Source: Microbacterium schleiferi (GTDB taxonomy: Bacteria; Actinomycetota; Actinomycetes; Actinomycetales; Microbacteriaceae). Taken from it: a stretch of 64,000 nt of DNA. The stretch covers positions 1-64,000 of the forward strand of contig NZ_JAJGNI010000010.1 of NCBI RefSeq assembly GCF_020781975.1. Direction: 5' to 3'. The notes under the pieces were generated by a model. It ran no database searches and was not told the DNA's origin. It was given only the letters and a program-made list of their open reading frames with translations. Of this stretch, positions 56,254-64,000 are shown in pieces; within the stretch, counting starts at the first letter, position 1, and each line of letters begins with the position of its first letter. The position numbers and the translations under genes were made by a program.

Positions 56254-57224
56254 TGGATGCCCAGTTCAGCGAGGAACGCGGCCTGCTGGGTCCACTGGTG
56301 CGCACCGCCGCCCTCGTGGTCGTTGAACTCGTAGGCCACGATGCGCTTGGTTTCGTGAGCGAACGCGTTGAAGGCCGCATACACCGTCGAGGGTGGGCAG
56401 GTGAAGTCCATGAGTGCGACCGAGAAGAGCCCCGGTGCACTCGCACGGCGTGCCATCGAGACGCCGTCGAAGTAGCTGAGCGTCCTGAAGGTGTGCTCCC
56501 GGGCGTCCCGGTGCACGCTGAGGTACCGCACGAGTTCCTGGTAGGGGTCGCGGTCGGTCAGCCCGACGGCCCGGGAGAAGTGGCAGAGGAACGGCACGTC
56601 GGGCATGACGGCGACGAGTCCTTCCGACAGTGCGCCGGCAGCGAGGGCGATACCACCACCTTGGCTGCCGCCGGTGACGGCAAGGCGATCCGCGTCGATC
56701 TGGGGAAGCATGCGGATGGCGTCAACCGCACGGACGGCATCCGTGAAAACCCGGCGGTAGTAGTAGTCGGCCGGGTCATCTATTCCGCGGGTCATGTATC
56801 CGTTGGTTGCGGCGCCGGTGCCGTGCGGGTCGGGAGTCTCGCCGCCAGTGCCCCACGTCGAGCCCTGGCCGCGCGTGTCCATGATCAGGTGCGCGTAGCC
56901 GGCCGCCGACCACGCAAGCCGCTCGGAGGGGAGGCCCCGTCCGCCGCCGTATCCGATGTACTCGACCACCGCGGGAAGCGGGGCGGTTGCGCCGGCGGGT
57001 ACCAGCAGCCAGGCCTTGATCGGGTCGCCGCCGAAACCCGCGAACGACACATCGAACACGTCGACCGACCGCAGCGCCGAGTCGACAGGAGTCAGTCGCG
57101 GCTCCCAGCCCGCGACGCGGGATTCCTCGAGCGTGATGGCCCAGAAGGCGTCGAAGTCTGTGGGTTCGTTGATCTGCGGGACATAGGCCTCGAGCTCAGC
57201 GGCGGAGAGGTCGAAGTAGGGCAC
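56250..57224 (-). CDS. Acetylxylan esterase / cephalosporin-C deacetylase family (AXE1)
   Basis: A 324-residue alpha/beta hydrolase with a GTG start after AGGAAG. Family marks: FDAFWAITLEESR near the start, PAVVEYIGYGGGRGLPSERL, YAHLIMDTRGQGSTW, the nucleophile TGGSQGGGIALAAG, and the late Asp and His (ALMDFTCPPSTVYAAFNAFA; YEFNDHEGGGAHQ). There is no signal peptide, so it removes acetyl groups from an imported, probably acetylated sugar. It is first in a two-gene unit with the kinase. Confidence 0.9.
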   Translation of the reverse strand: MPYFDLSAAELEAYVPQINEPTDFDAFWAITLEESRVAGWEPRLTPVDSALRSVDVFDVSFAGFGGDPIKAWLLVPAGATAPLPAVVEYIGYGGGRGLPSERLAWSAAGYAHLIMDTRGQGSTWGTGGETPDPHGTGAATNGYMTRGIDDPADYYYRRVFTDAVRAVDAIRMLPQIDADRLAVTGGSQGGGIALAAGALSEGLVAVMPDVPFLCHFSRAVGLTDRDPYQELVRYLSVHRDAREHTFRTLSYFDGVSMARRASAPGLFSVALMDFTCPPSTVYAAFNAFAHETKRIVAYEFNDHEGGGAHQWTQQAAFLAELGIQ

Positions 57225-57408
57225 GCTGCTTCCTTTCCGGGCGGTGCACGAGCGCCCTTGGCATGTTACGGCTCCTGCCCGGTCGACGATTGATCCGACC
57301 TGCGCACGGCGACGATGTGACACCGCATTCATCCGGTCGCCGCGCCCCAAGCGCATGTAACGGTTTTGTAAACTGTCCGTCCAAATTCGGTCACGCCCTT
57401 GCAGTTCT

Positions 57409-57433
57409 TTTGTTCGTAAGGTCTACTAACAAA
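57409..57433. promoter_or_regulatory. Operator overlapping the ROK regulator start
   Basis: TTTGTTCGTA-AGGTC-TACTAACAAA is a 10-5-10 inverted repeat with one mismatch, ending one base before the ATG at 57435. It fits the AT-rich T/A-tract operators bound by ROK/NagC repressors and suggests autoregulation plus control of the divergent esterase-kinase pair. Confidence 0.7.
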
Positions 57434-57434
57434 C

Positions 57435-58667
57435 ATGACTGCATCGGAAGTGCAGCGCGGCTCTTCCACGGGGCCCGCGCACACCCTCATGGCTCGTGGC
57501 GCCCAGCCCACGGCGTCCACGGATGCCGCAGCTGTCGCTTCAGACACGGTGCAGCGCCGCAGTCTTCGCCGGGCAAAGGTGCTGCCCGAGCACGCCCGTG
57601 CCCACAATCGCTCCCTCGTTCTCCAGACGCTCTTCCATGACGGCGCCATGAGTCGGGCTGACCTTTCCCGGGAGACGGGGCTGACACGCGTCACAATCTC
57701 CGACCTCGTCGCCGAGCTCATCGGTGACGGCCTGGTTGCTGAGCTCGGCGTTCGCGAAGCGTCGGGTCCGGGCAAGCCCGCGATGGTTGTCGACCTCGAT
57801 CGTGCGGGCCACCGAATCCTCGGCATGGATCTCTCCGGCCCCGACACGTTCCTCGGCGCGATCCTCACCCTCGACGGCGATATCGTCGCTCGCCACGAGA
57901 TTGCGGCACCGCGCGGGGCAGAACATGCCCGGGATGCGGTGATCGAGCTGGCACGGCACCTGGTCGCCGATGCCCACGCCCCGGTCCTCGGAATCGGTGT
58001 CGGCTCTCCCGGCGTCGTCGACAACGACGGTGTCGTGCTCAGCGCTCCCGGCCTCGGCTGGACGCAGCTGCCGCTGCGCAGCATCCTCGAGGATGCCCTC
58101 GGGCTGCCGGTGCTCGTGGCAAACGACGCGAACGCCGCCGTTCTAGCCGAATACACCTTCGGTGGTGCGCGCGACGACGTCGTGCTCGTGAAGGTCGGAC
58201 GCGGCGTCGGGTCGGGACTGGTATCGGCCGGTCAGCCCATGCGCGGTGCGCACTTCGCGGCGGGCGAGATCGGACACGTCACCGTGGGCACCGACGGCGG
58301 CCCACAGTGCGCGTGCGGCAAAGTCGGATGCCTCGAGGCGTGGCTATCGGTGCCCGCCTTGACGGCTCGCATGGCGGATGCCGAGACTCCCGCGGACCGT
58401 GAGCAGCAGCTGCGCGACGCCGGTGAACGCCTGGGCATCGCGCTCGCGCCCATCGTCGGTGCGCTCGATGTCTCCGAGATCGTGCTCTCGGGTCCCGATG
58501 AACTTCTCGCCGGTCCTCTCGCAGAGGCAACGGTCGAGACGATCCGCACTCGCACGCTAGCCCGGTTCCATGACGGCGTGCGCGTTCGGATGACGGCGCA
58601 AGGCCAGGACATCGTTCTGCGCGGAGCTGCCGTCATGGTCCTGTCAGGCCAGCTCGGGGTGTCGTAA
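57435..58667 (+). CDS. ROK-family transcriptional regulator (NagC/XylR type)
   Basis: A 410-residue protein. A winged helix at about 55-105 (NRSLVLQTLFHDGAMSRADL, SRETGLTRVTISDLVAELIG) is followed by a ROK sugar-binding domain with ILGMDLSGPDTFLGAILTLD, GEIGHVTVGTDGGPQCACGK and VGCLEAW, whose cysteines form the ROK zinc site. It should bind a sugar or sugar phosphate and release the operator. The ATG follows the operator directly with no ribosome binding site, so the mRNA may be leaderless; a Met at 57489 is another option. Confidence 0.88.
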   Translation: MTASEVQRGSSTGPAHTLMARGAQPTASTDAAAVASDTVQRRSLRRAKVLPEHARAHNRSLVLQTLFHDGAMSRADLSRETGLTRVTISDLVAELIGDGLVAELGVREASGPGKPAMVVDLDRAGHRILGMDLSGPDTFLGAILTLDGDIVARHEIAAPRGAEHARDAVIELARHLVADAHAPVLGIGVGSPGVVDNDGVVLSAPGLGWTQLPLRSILEDALGLPVLVANDANAAVLAEYTFGGARDDVVLVKVGRGVGSGLVSAGQPMRGAHFAAGEIGHVTVGTDGGPQCACGKVGCLEAWLSVPALTARMADAETPADREQQLRDAGERLGIALAPIVGALDVSEIVLSGPDELLAGPLAEATVETIRTRTLARFHDGVRVRMTAQGQDIVLRGAAVMVLSGQLGVS

Positions 58668-58746
58668 CCGCCGCCCCAACCATTCCCCCCACCGGATAGG
58701 TCGCCCGACCTCTTCCGAACACCAGAGAAACACGAAGGAAGACACC

Positions 58747-60018
58747 ATGAAGAAGACGCTCGGAGCCGTCGCCCTCGCGGGCGCCTCGGCGCTCGTGCTG
58801 GCCGGCTGTGCCGGCGGTGCCCCCGCGGAGCCCGAAACGGGCGACATCACGGTGTGGCTCGTCGGCGCCGACACGCCCCAGACCGCTCGTGACTACCTAA
58901 AGCAGACCTTCGAGTCCGAGAACGAGGGCTGGACGCTCACGATCGAAGAGAAGACGTGGGCTGACGTGTCGGACACGTACACCGCCGCACTGTCGTCGAA
59001 CGACTCTCCGGATGTCGTCGAGGTTGGCAACACGCAGGCACTGGGCTTCGCGGATGCCGGCCTGTTCCTGGACATCTCCGACATTCAGGACCAGCTCGGC
59101 GGTTCGGACCTGCTGCCCGGACTCGTCGAGGCTGGCACGTACGAGGGATCGCTCTACGCCGCGCCCTACTACGCGGGCGGCCGGATCGTCTTCTACAGCC
59201 CGATGATGGTCGACGAGGTCCCCGCGACCCTCGATGAGTACGTTGCCGAGGGCGTCGCGCTGACCACCGACACGGTCTCGGGCATCTACGCACCCGGCAA
59301 GGACTGGTACAACGCGCTTCCCTATATCTGGGCCTTCGGCGGCGAGATCGCCGTTCAGGACGGCGACACGTGGGACGCACAGTTCTCGAGCCCCGAGAGC
59401 CTCGAGGGTCTCAACCTCCTGCAGACGGTGTATCAGGACGCCACTGTCGCGCCGGCCGACGGCAACGAGCTGATGGCAAACATTGCCTTCTGCAACGGCG
59501 AGGCCGGGTTCATTTCAAGCCCCGCATGGGCCGCCGGAAACCTGACGGGTGCGTGGCCGTGGGCCGATGAGGACGCCGGGCAGAACTCCGAAGGGTGCCC
59601 CGACACCTATGCAGCCGACCTCGGCGCGTTCGCGCTGCCGGGCCTCGAAGCCGGCGAGACCGCCCCGATCTTCGCGGGCGGATCCAACGTAGCCGTCGCC
59701 ACGAAGAGCGCCGCGCCGACGAAGGCAAAGGCAGCCCTCGAGATCATGCTCTCCGAGGACTACCAGAAGCTTCTCGCTGAGCAGGGCCTCACGCCCGGAA
59801 TCATCTCGGCCGCCTCCGCTCTGCCGGACACCCCGATCGCCCAGGCCCAGGCTGCGGCTCTTGCCAACTCGAAGGGGACGCCGGCCAGCCCGAACTGGGC
59901 CGAGGTCGAGGCTGCCCAGATCATCCCTGACGCTCTGGTGCGCATCGCTCAGGGCGAGGACGTCGAGGCTGTAGCCACCGCGCTCGACGAGCAGATCGAG
60001 GCCATCCTCAACCAGTGA
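58747..60018 (+). CDS. Sugar ABC transporter solute-binding lipoprotein
   Basis: A 423-residue family 1 binding protein with lipobox ALVLAGC (Cys about 21) and a good ribosome binding site (GAAGGAAG). The mature domain has GDITVWLVGADTPQTARDYL, the hinge text SPDVVEVGNTQALGFADAG and YAAPYYAGGRIVFYSPMMVD. It belongs to the group importing oligosaccharides and amino sugars such as chitobiose or GlcNAc. Two permeases follow after a strong hairpin. No dedicated ATPase is in the window, so a shared MsiK-type ATPase is probably used. Confidence 0.92.
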   Translation: MKKTLGAVALAGASALVLAGCAGGAPAEPETGDITVWLVGADTPQTARDYLKQTFESENEGWTLTIEEKTWADVSDTYTAALSSNDSPDVVEVGNTQALGFADAGLFLDISDIQDQLGGSDLLPGLVEAGTYEGSLYAAPYYAGGRIVFYSPMMVDEVPATLDEYVAEGVALTTDTVSGIYAPGKDWYNALPYIWAFGGEIAVQDGDTWDAQFSSPESLEGLNLLQTVYQDATVAPADGNELMANIAFCNGEAGFISSPAWAAGNLTGAWPWADEDAGQNSEGCPDTYAADLGAFALPGLEAGETAPIFAGGSNVAVATKSAAPTKAKAALEIMLSEDYQKLLAEQGLTPGIISAASALPDTPIAQAQAAALANSKGTPASPNWAEVEAAQIIPDALVRIAQGEDVEAVATALDEQIEAILNQ

Positions 60019-60027
60019 TCGACGGAT

Positions 60028-60057
60028 GCCGCCGCGCGGGCCTCCCCGCGCGGCGGC
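60028..60057 (+). terminator. Intercistronic hairpin after the binding-protein gene
   Basis: GCCGCCGCGCGGG (60028-60040) and CCCGCGCGGCGGC (60045-60057) make a perfect 13-bp stem with a four-base loop, nine bases after the stop. Such hairpins in sugar operons attenuate or protect mRNA so that the binding protein is made in excess over the permeases. Confidence 0.75.
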
Positions 60058-60204
60058 ACCCCGACCACGTGCCCGATGGCTCCGTCCGATGCATGAGTTT
60101 CCCGGTCGTGCACCGAACCGAGTGATCGGACCATCCGTCCGTGATGATCGACGCATGCCGTCGTTCGTCGTACCCGCCATCCGCCGCAGAAAGGAGGGAT
60201 CGCC

Positions 60205-61176
60205 GTGACCACCACTCTCGCCGCATCGACGGCTTCCGATTCGCCGCCTCCGCCGGCCCTGATCGCCGACCGCGTCAAGCGCAGGAACCGCCGCGAGGCC
60301 CGGAACGCCTGGGGCCTGCTGACGCCGGCCCTGATCGTCATCGGGGTGATGACCGTCTACCCCGCGGTCCTGATGGTCGTGCAGTCCTTCACTGACTACA
60401 CCGTCAAGAACAAGGTTCAGGGCACCTGGCCGACCTTCGTCGGGTTTGAGAACTACGTCGACCTGTTCACGAAGTCCGACTTCCCGGCCGCGCTCATGCG
60501 CAGCCTCGGGATCATGATCGTGCTCACGGTGCTGAACCTCAGTCTCGGCATCCTCGTCGCGGTCCTCATGGTGCGGCTGAGCCGCGCATGGCGGATCGTC
60601 GTGTCGATCGGTCTGCTGGTCGCGTGGGCGATGCCACCCCTCACGGCGACAGTCGTGTGGGGATGGATCTTCGACACCGAGTACGGCCTGGTCAACTCCA
60701 TGCTCAACACCCTCACCGGCACCGAGAACTGGACGAACCACTCCTGGCTGCTGAACCCCTGGTCGTTCTTCATGGTTCTCACGATCATCATCGTGTGGCA
60801 GTCGGTGCCGTTCGTGGCGTTCACCACCTACGCCGCCCTCGGTCAGGTTCCGGATGAGGTGCTCGAGGCGGCATCGCTGGACGGCGCGACCGGCTGGTCA
60901 CGGTTCCGGCTCATCGTCTTCCCGTACCTGCGCAGTGTTCTCACCGTTGTGCTCGTGCTGCAGATCATCTGGAACCTCCGGATCTTCACGCAGGTGTATG
61001 CGCTGCAAAGCCGCGGGGGACTGGCCTCCGAGACGAACGTGCTCGGCACCTACCTGTTCCGGCAGGGGGTCGGTGAGTTCGGCGCCACCGCGGCGATCGG
61101 TGTCGTGATGGTCATCCTGTTGCTTGTCCTCTCGTGGGGATACGTACGCACGACGCTCAAGGAGGAGGAGCTGTGA
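60205..61176 (+). CDS. Sugar ABC transporter permease, MalF/UgpA type
   Basis: A 323-residue permease with a GTG start after AAAGGAGGG. The first helix region (AWGLLTPALIVIGVMTVYPA) and coupling loop EVLEAASLDGATGWSRFRLI (EAA motif) are typical of carbohydrate uptake type 1 transporters. It has six predicted helices. The stop overlaps the partner permease GTG (GTGA). Confidence 0.93.
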   Translation: MTTTLAASTASDSPPPPALIADRVKRRNRREARNAWGLLTPALIVIGVMTVYPAVLMVVQSFTDYTVKNKVQGTWPTFVGFENYVDLFTKSDFPAALMRSLGIMIVLTVLNLSLGILVAVLMVRLSRAWRIVVSIGLLVAWAMPPLTATVVWGWIFDTEYGLVNSMLNTLTGTENWTNHSWLLNPWSFFMVLTIIIVWQSVPFVAFTTYAALGQVPDEVLEAASLDGATGWSRFRLIVFPYLRSVLTVVLVLQIIWNLRIFTQVYALQSRGGLASETNVLGTYLFRQGVGEFGATAAIGVVMVILLLVLSWGYVRTTLKEEEL

Positions 61177-61982
61177 GTACTCAGGTCACCCCCGCCAGCC
61201 AGCTCGGCACTATCGGCATCGACGACGAGCCCCGCGTCCGTCCTCGGGGTACGCGTCCCCCGCGGCTCGAGGGAGCGCGCCGACCGAGCCCGCGCAAGGT
61301 CGTGACGCGCACCCTGCTGAACATCGCGGCAGCTGTCGTGTTCGTGATGTCGGTGTTCCCCGTCTACTGGATGGTGAACATGTCGTTCACCCCGACGAAC
61401 GAGATCATCAGCCGCGACCCGAGCTTCGTGCCACTGGACTTCACCCTCGAGAACTACATCACGGCGTGGACACGGGAGGCTGCCCCGGGCCAGACCGACT
61501 TCCCGCACGCGCTGGGCACCACCGTGACCGTCACCGTCGGCGTCCTCATCGTCACGCTGCTGGGGCTCGGAATCGTGTACACCGCCGCCGTGATCCCCTT
61601 CACGATTTGGACCCTGCGCGGGTTCGTCGCGGGAGTTCCCGCCGACCTCGAAGAGGCAGCCATGATCGACGGCTGCACCAAGTCTCAGGCCTTTTGGAAG
61701 GTCACGTTCCCGCTGCTCGCGCCGGGCCTCGTGGCCACCGGGATCTTCGCGTTCATCCAGTCGTGGAACGAGTTCACGATGGCTCTGCTCATGATGAAGG
61801 GCTACAACCTCACGCTGATGCCGTGGCTCAATGCCTTCCAGTCCTCGTCGGTGGGTGGCGCCGTGAACTGGGGAGCGGTGATGGCCGGCTCCACCCTGAT
61901 CGCTCTGCCGGTGGTCATCTTCTTCCTCATCGTTCAGGGCCGAATGACCGGTGGACTTGTCGCCGGAGCGGTAAAGGGCTGA
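61173..61982 (+). CDS. Sugar ABC transporter permease, MalG type, internally shortened
   Basis: A 269-residue permease. The N-terminal helix (NIAAAVVFVMSVFPVYWMVN) and the second half with the EAA loop DLEEAAMIDGCTKSQAFWKV are standard. Between them VTVTVGVLIVTLLGLGIVYTA joins what is normally the second helix directly to the GLGIVYTAAVIPFTIWTLRG segment; about 45-55 residues (the helix with the ALAR-type motif and the following loop) are missing, in frame, near 61560-61575. The protein may be non-functional or form an unusual channel. It could also be an assembly artefact. Confidence 0.85.
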   Translation: MSTQVTPASQLGTIGIDDEPRVRPRGTRPPRLEGARRPSPRKVVTRTLLNIAAAVVFVMSVFPVYWMVNMSFTPTNEIISRDPSFVPLDFTLENYITAWTREAAPGQTDFPHALGTTVTVTVGVLIVTLLGLGIVYTAAVIPFTIWTLRGFVAGVPADLEEAAMIDGCTKSQAFWKVTFPLLAPGLVATGIFAFIQSWNEFTMALLMMKGYNLTLMPWLNAFQSSSVGGAVNWGAVMAGSTLIALPVVIFFLIVQGRMTGGLVAGAVKG

Positions 61983-62025
61983 TGAGAATGTGCACCACCC
62001 ACCGCCTCTCGATCGGGGGCGGACG

Positions 62026-62955
62026 ATGAGACTCGGCCTCGATGTCGGGGGAACCAAGACGGATGCTGTCGCCGTCGCCCCGAACGGCACCATCGTCTCC
62101 CGCACGCGCCTGGCCACCGGGTGGGGTCCGGATGCCGTCGTGCAGACGATCCTTGCTGCGGTCTCGTCGCTGCAGGCTGATCCCGCGCTCACAGCGGCGG
62201 ATGTCCGGTCGGTGGGGATCGGGATTCCCGGCCGGATCGAACCGGGGTCAGGCCGGGTCGAACACGCCGTCAACCTCGGCGTCGAGACGCTCGATCTTGC
62301 CGCCGCCGTCGCTCCGGTCCTCGGAGTGCCCGTGCGCGTCGAGAACGACGTCAAGGCAGCGGCACTGGGTGCTGCCTCGCTGCGGGGCGGGACGCTCTCG
62401 ATGGGGTATCTGAACCTCGGGACGGGGATAGCCGCCGCCATCGTGACGGGGGGCGTGCTCTGGCGCGGGGCGCGCGGTGGTGCCGGAGAGATCGGGCACC
62501 TGTCGATCGATCCGGCGGGACCCGTGTGCCGCTGCGGCCAATGCGGCTGCATCGAGGCGCTGGCCGGCGGAGGCGCGGTGTCAGCCCGGTGGGGCAGGCC
62601 CGGCGCGCTCCCGATTCGAGACGTCTTCGACGCTGCCGACGGCGGTGATGCGGCAGCCGTGCTGGTGCGAACCGACCTCGCCCGAGGCGTCGCCGCCGCT
62701 ATCCGGGTGCTCGTGCTCACCGCGGATGTCGACACCGTGGTCCTCGGCGGCGGCATCACCGCTCTCGGCACCCGACTGCAGAGCGAGGTGGCTGCTCAGC
62801 TGGAGGCGAGCGCGCGGGAATCGGCATTCCTGCGTTCACTCCAGCTGGTCGACCGCGTTGAGATCCTCCCCGCGGGTGCGCCTGCCGCAGCGCTCGGAGC
62901 GGCGCTCATCGGCACTGAAGCTGCAGACGAAAGAGAGGTCCTTTCCCATGGCTGA
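62026..62955 (+). CDS. ROK-family sugar kinase
   Basis: A 309-residue kinase starting MRLGLDVGGTKTDAVAVAPN. It has the phosphate-binding DVGGTKTDAV, the catalytic-site text RVENDVKAAALG (Asp base), and the ROK zinc motif GEIGHLSIDPAGPVCRCGQC followed by GCIEALAGGG. It likely phosphorylates GlcNAc, ManNAc or glucosamine entering through the upstream transporter. There is no helix-turn-helix, unlike the ROK protein at 57435. It overlaps the nagB start by eight bases. Confidence 0.9.
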   Translation: MRLGLDVGGTKTDAVAVAPNGTIVSRTRLATGWGPDAVVQTILAAVSSLQADPALTAADVRSVGIGIPGRIEPGSGRVEHAVNLGVETLDLAAAVAPVLGVPVRVENDVKAAALGAASLRGGTLSMGYLNLGTGIAAAIVTGGVLWRGARGGAGEIGHLSIDPAGPVCRCGQCGCIEALAGGGAVSARWGRPGALPIRDVFDAADGGDAAAVLVRTDLARGVAAAIRVLVLTADVDTVVLGGGITALGTRLQSEVAAQLEASARESAFLRSLQLVDRVEILPAGAPAAALGAALIGTEAADEREVLSHG

Positions 62956-63727
62956 AGTCATCATCGTCCCGGGCCGCGAGGCAGGCGGGAAGCTGGTCGC
63001 GAGCGAGATCGCGCGGCGTATCCGCGCGACGCCTGACCTCGTGCTCGGACTCGCGACCGGCTCGACGCCGCTCCCGGTATATCAGGCGCTGGTGCCCGCC
63101 CTCGCGGGCGTCGACGTGTCAACGGTGCGCGGGTTCGCCCTCGACGAGTACGTGGGCCTCGATCCCGCACACCCGCAGAGCTATCGGTCGGTCATCACGC
63201 GCGAAGTGGTCGAGCCGTTGGGGCTGGACCCGGCGCGCATTCGCGTCCCCGATGGGCGTCTCGACGGAGTCGCGCACGCCGGCGAGATCTATGAGGCAGC
63301 GATCATGGATGCTGGTGGCATCGCCCTGCAGATCCTCGGGATCGGTACCGACGGGCACATCGGTTTCAACGAGCCGGGCTCGTCGTTCGCCTCTCGCACG
63401 CGCGTCAAGACACTCACGGAACAGACACGCACCGACAATGCGCGCTTCTTTGCCTCGCCGGACGAGGTGCCGATGCACTGCATCACGCAGGGCCTCGGCA
63501 CGATTCTCGAGGCAGACCACCTCGTGCTCCTCGCGTTCGGGAGCGCCAAGGCCGCGGCTCTCGCCGCCGCCGTCGAGGGCCCACTGTCGGCATCCGTCCC
63601 CGGTTCGGCGATTCAGCTTCATCCGCACGTCACCGTCGTCGTCGATGAGGATGCCGCAGCCGAACTCGCTCGGGCCGAGTACTACCGGTATGCCTACGCG
63701 AACAAGCCGGACTGGCAGGGCTTGTAG
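62948..63727 (+). CDS. nagB: Glucosamine-6-phosphate deaminase
   Basis: A 259-residue enzyme that converts glucosamine-6-phosphate to fructose-6-phosphate and ammonia. It has LVLGLATGSTPLPVYQALV, GFALDEYVGLDPAHPQSYRS (catalytic Asp), and GIGTDGHIGFNEPGSSFASR (catalytic His and Glu). The start is preceded by AGAGAGG. No nagA deacetylase is seen in this locus, so the deacetylation step must come from elsewhere or from the AXE1-type esterase. Confidence 0.95.
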   Translation: MAEVIIVPGREAGGKLVASEIARRIRATPDLVLGLATGSTPLPVYQALVPALAGVDVSTVRGFALDEYVGLDPAHPQSYRSVITREVVEPLGLDPARIRVPDGRLDGVAHAGEIYEAAIMDAGGIALQILGIGTDGHIGFNEPGSSFASRTRVKTLTEQTRTDNARFFASPDEVPMHCITQGLGTILEADHLVLLAFGSAKAAALAAAVEGPLSASVPGSAIQLHPHVTVVVDEDAAAELARAEYYRYAYANKPDWQGL

Positions 63728-63757
63728 GCCGAGCGCCGTGCGCCGGCAGGGCTGGGG

Positions 63758-64000
63758 TTAAGCAGCGGAGTCACTCCACGCGAAACCGATCAGGTGCGTT
63801 CGGCTGAGGGGTGCGAGCGGCGTCGATGCAACCTCGTGCTCGGTGATCCAGCGCAGCTCAGCGATCTCGGCGCTGGCGTCAGCTCGGGCCTCGCTCACTC
63901 GCAGCACGAACGCATCGGCGATGACGCGGTGTCCCGGCTCGTTGGCCGCGGCAGCTTCGAACCGGCCGAGCGGGACGAGATCTTCAGCCGCGGCCCGGAT
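63758..64000 (-). CDS. NUDIX hydrolase, C-terminal part (gene runs off the window)
   Basis: The minus frame from the window edge to the TAA at 63758 gives 80 residues. It has GHRVIADAFVLRVSEARADA followed by AEIAELRWITEHEVAS, the C-terminal half of a NUDIX fold (the E-rich NUDIX box itself should lie outside the window). Members cleave nucleoside diphosphates linked to another group X. It is convergent with nagB. Confidence 0.65.
   Translation of the reverse strand: MRAAAEDLVPLGRFEAAAANEPGHRVIADAFVLRVSEARADASAEIAELRWITEHEVASTPLAPLSRTHLIGFAWSDSAA

Overview
The window is GC-rich (roughly 70%) chromosomal DNA that looks like a Microbacteriaceae actinobacterium, most likely Microbacterium or a close relative. 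The reasons are the frequent GTG starts, ATGA/GTGA coupling overlaps, a monomeric NADP isocitrate dehydrogenase, the DUF6350-purN-purH order, and a strong excess of the 7-mer GGATGCC/GGCATCC in core genes. The genus is an inference; no database was searched.

Layout. 1-3.7 kb is an accessory patch: an IS3-type remnant, a three-gene operon on the minus strand (AbiEi-like antitoxin, AbiEii-like nucleotidyltransferase toxin, NERD nuclease-like protein) with a clear palindromic operator, and a tRNA-Met-like gene. 3.7-6.2 kb holds a MerR regulator with a divergent small membrane protein, a YccF protein and a DUF1684 protein. 6.3-13.5 kb is an oligopeptide uptake locus: a LysR regulator whose frame runs without a stop into the solute-binding lipoprotein, two permeases, a fused double ATPase, and a GNAT-like/C39-like peptidase. 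13.5-22.7 kb is housekeeping: PcrA helicase, AspT-family exchanger, SseB, a stand-alone LigD polymerase domain, a deazaflavin-type reductase, an ATP-dependent DNA ligase and an AI-2E transporter. 22.8-24.2 kb is a phytoene-desaturase-like flavoprotein.

24.3-30.0 kb is an acquired mercury-resistance module: an IS481 transposase, then merA, merB, a frameshifted MerF-like gene, a thioredoxin-like lipoprotein and a CcdA-like protein on the minus strand, with merR divergent. Two tandem REPIN-like palindromic units close it. 30.0-36.0 kb carries a TetR regulator, a processive GT2 synthase with a long disordered tail, and a membrane-anchored GH18 protein with two CBM5/12-like modules. 36-44.7 kb is core metabolism (sucCD, a lipoprotein CE4 deacetylase, DUF6350, purN, purH). 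44.8-48.4 kb has a disulfide reductase and an AdaA-AlkA/Ogt alkylation-repair pair. 48.4-52.4 kb is a heterodimeric ABC exporter with an asymmetric ATP site, preceded by a hairpin and a 28-residue leader ORF. 52.4-55.3 kb holds an acetyltransferase and icd. 55.3-63.7 kb is an amino-sugar locus: BadF-type kinase and AXE1-type esterase, divergent from a ROK repressor, sugar ABC transporter, ROK kinase and nagB. A partial NUDIX gene ends the window.

The observations most worth following are the AbiE-NERD operon with its operator, the leader ORF ahead of the asymmetric exporter, the LysR/solute-binding-protein continuous frame, a matching palindrome in front of sucC and icd, the internally shortened sugar permease, and the mer operon in which a thiol-redox pair accompanies a broken MerF-like gene.
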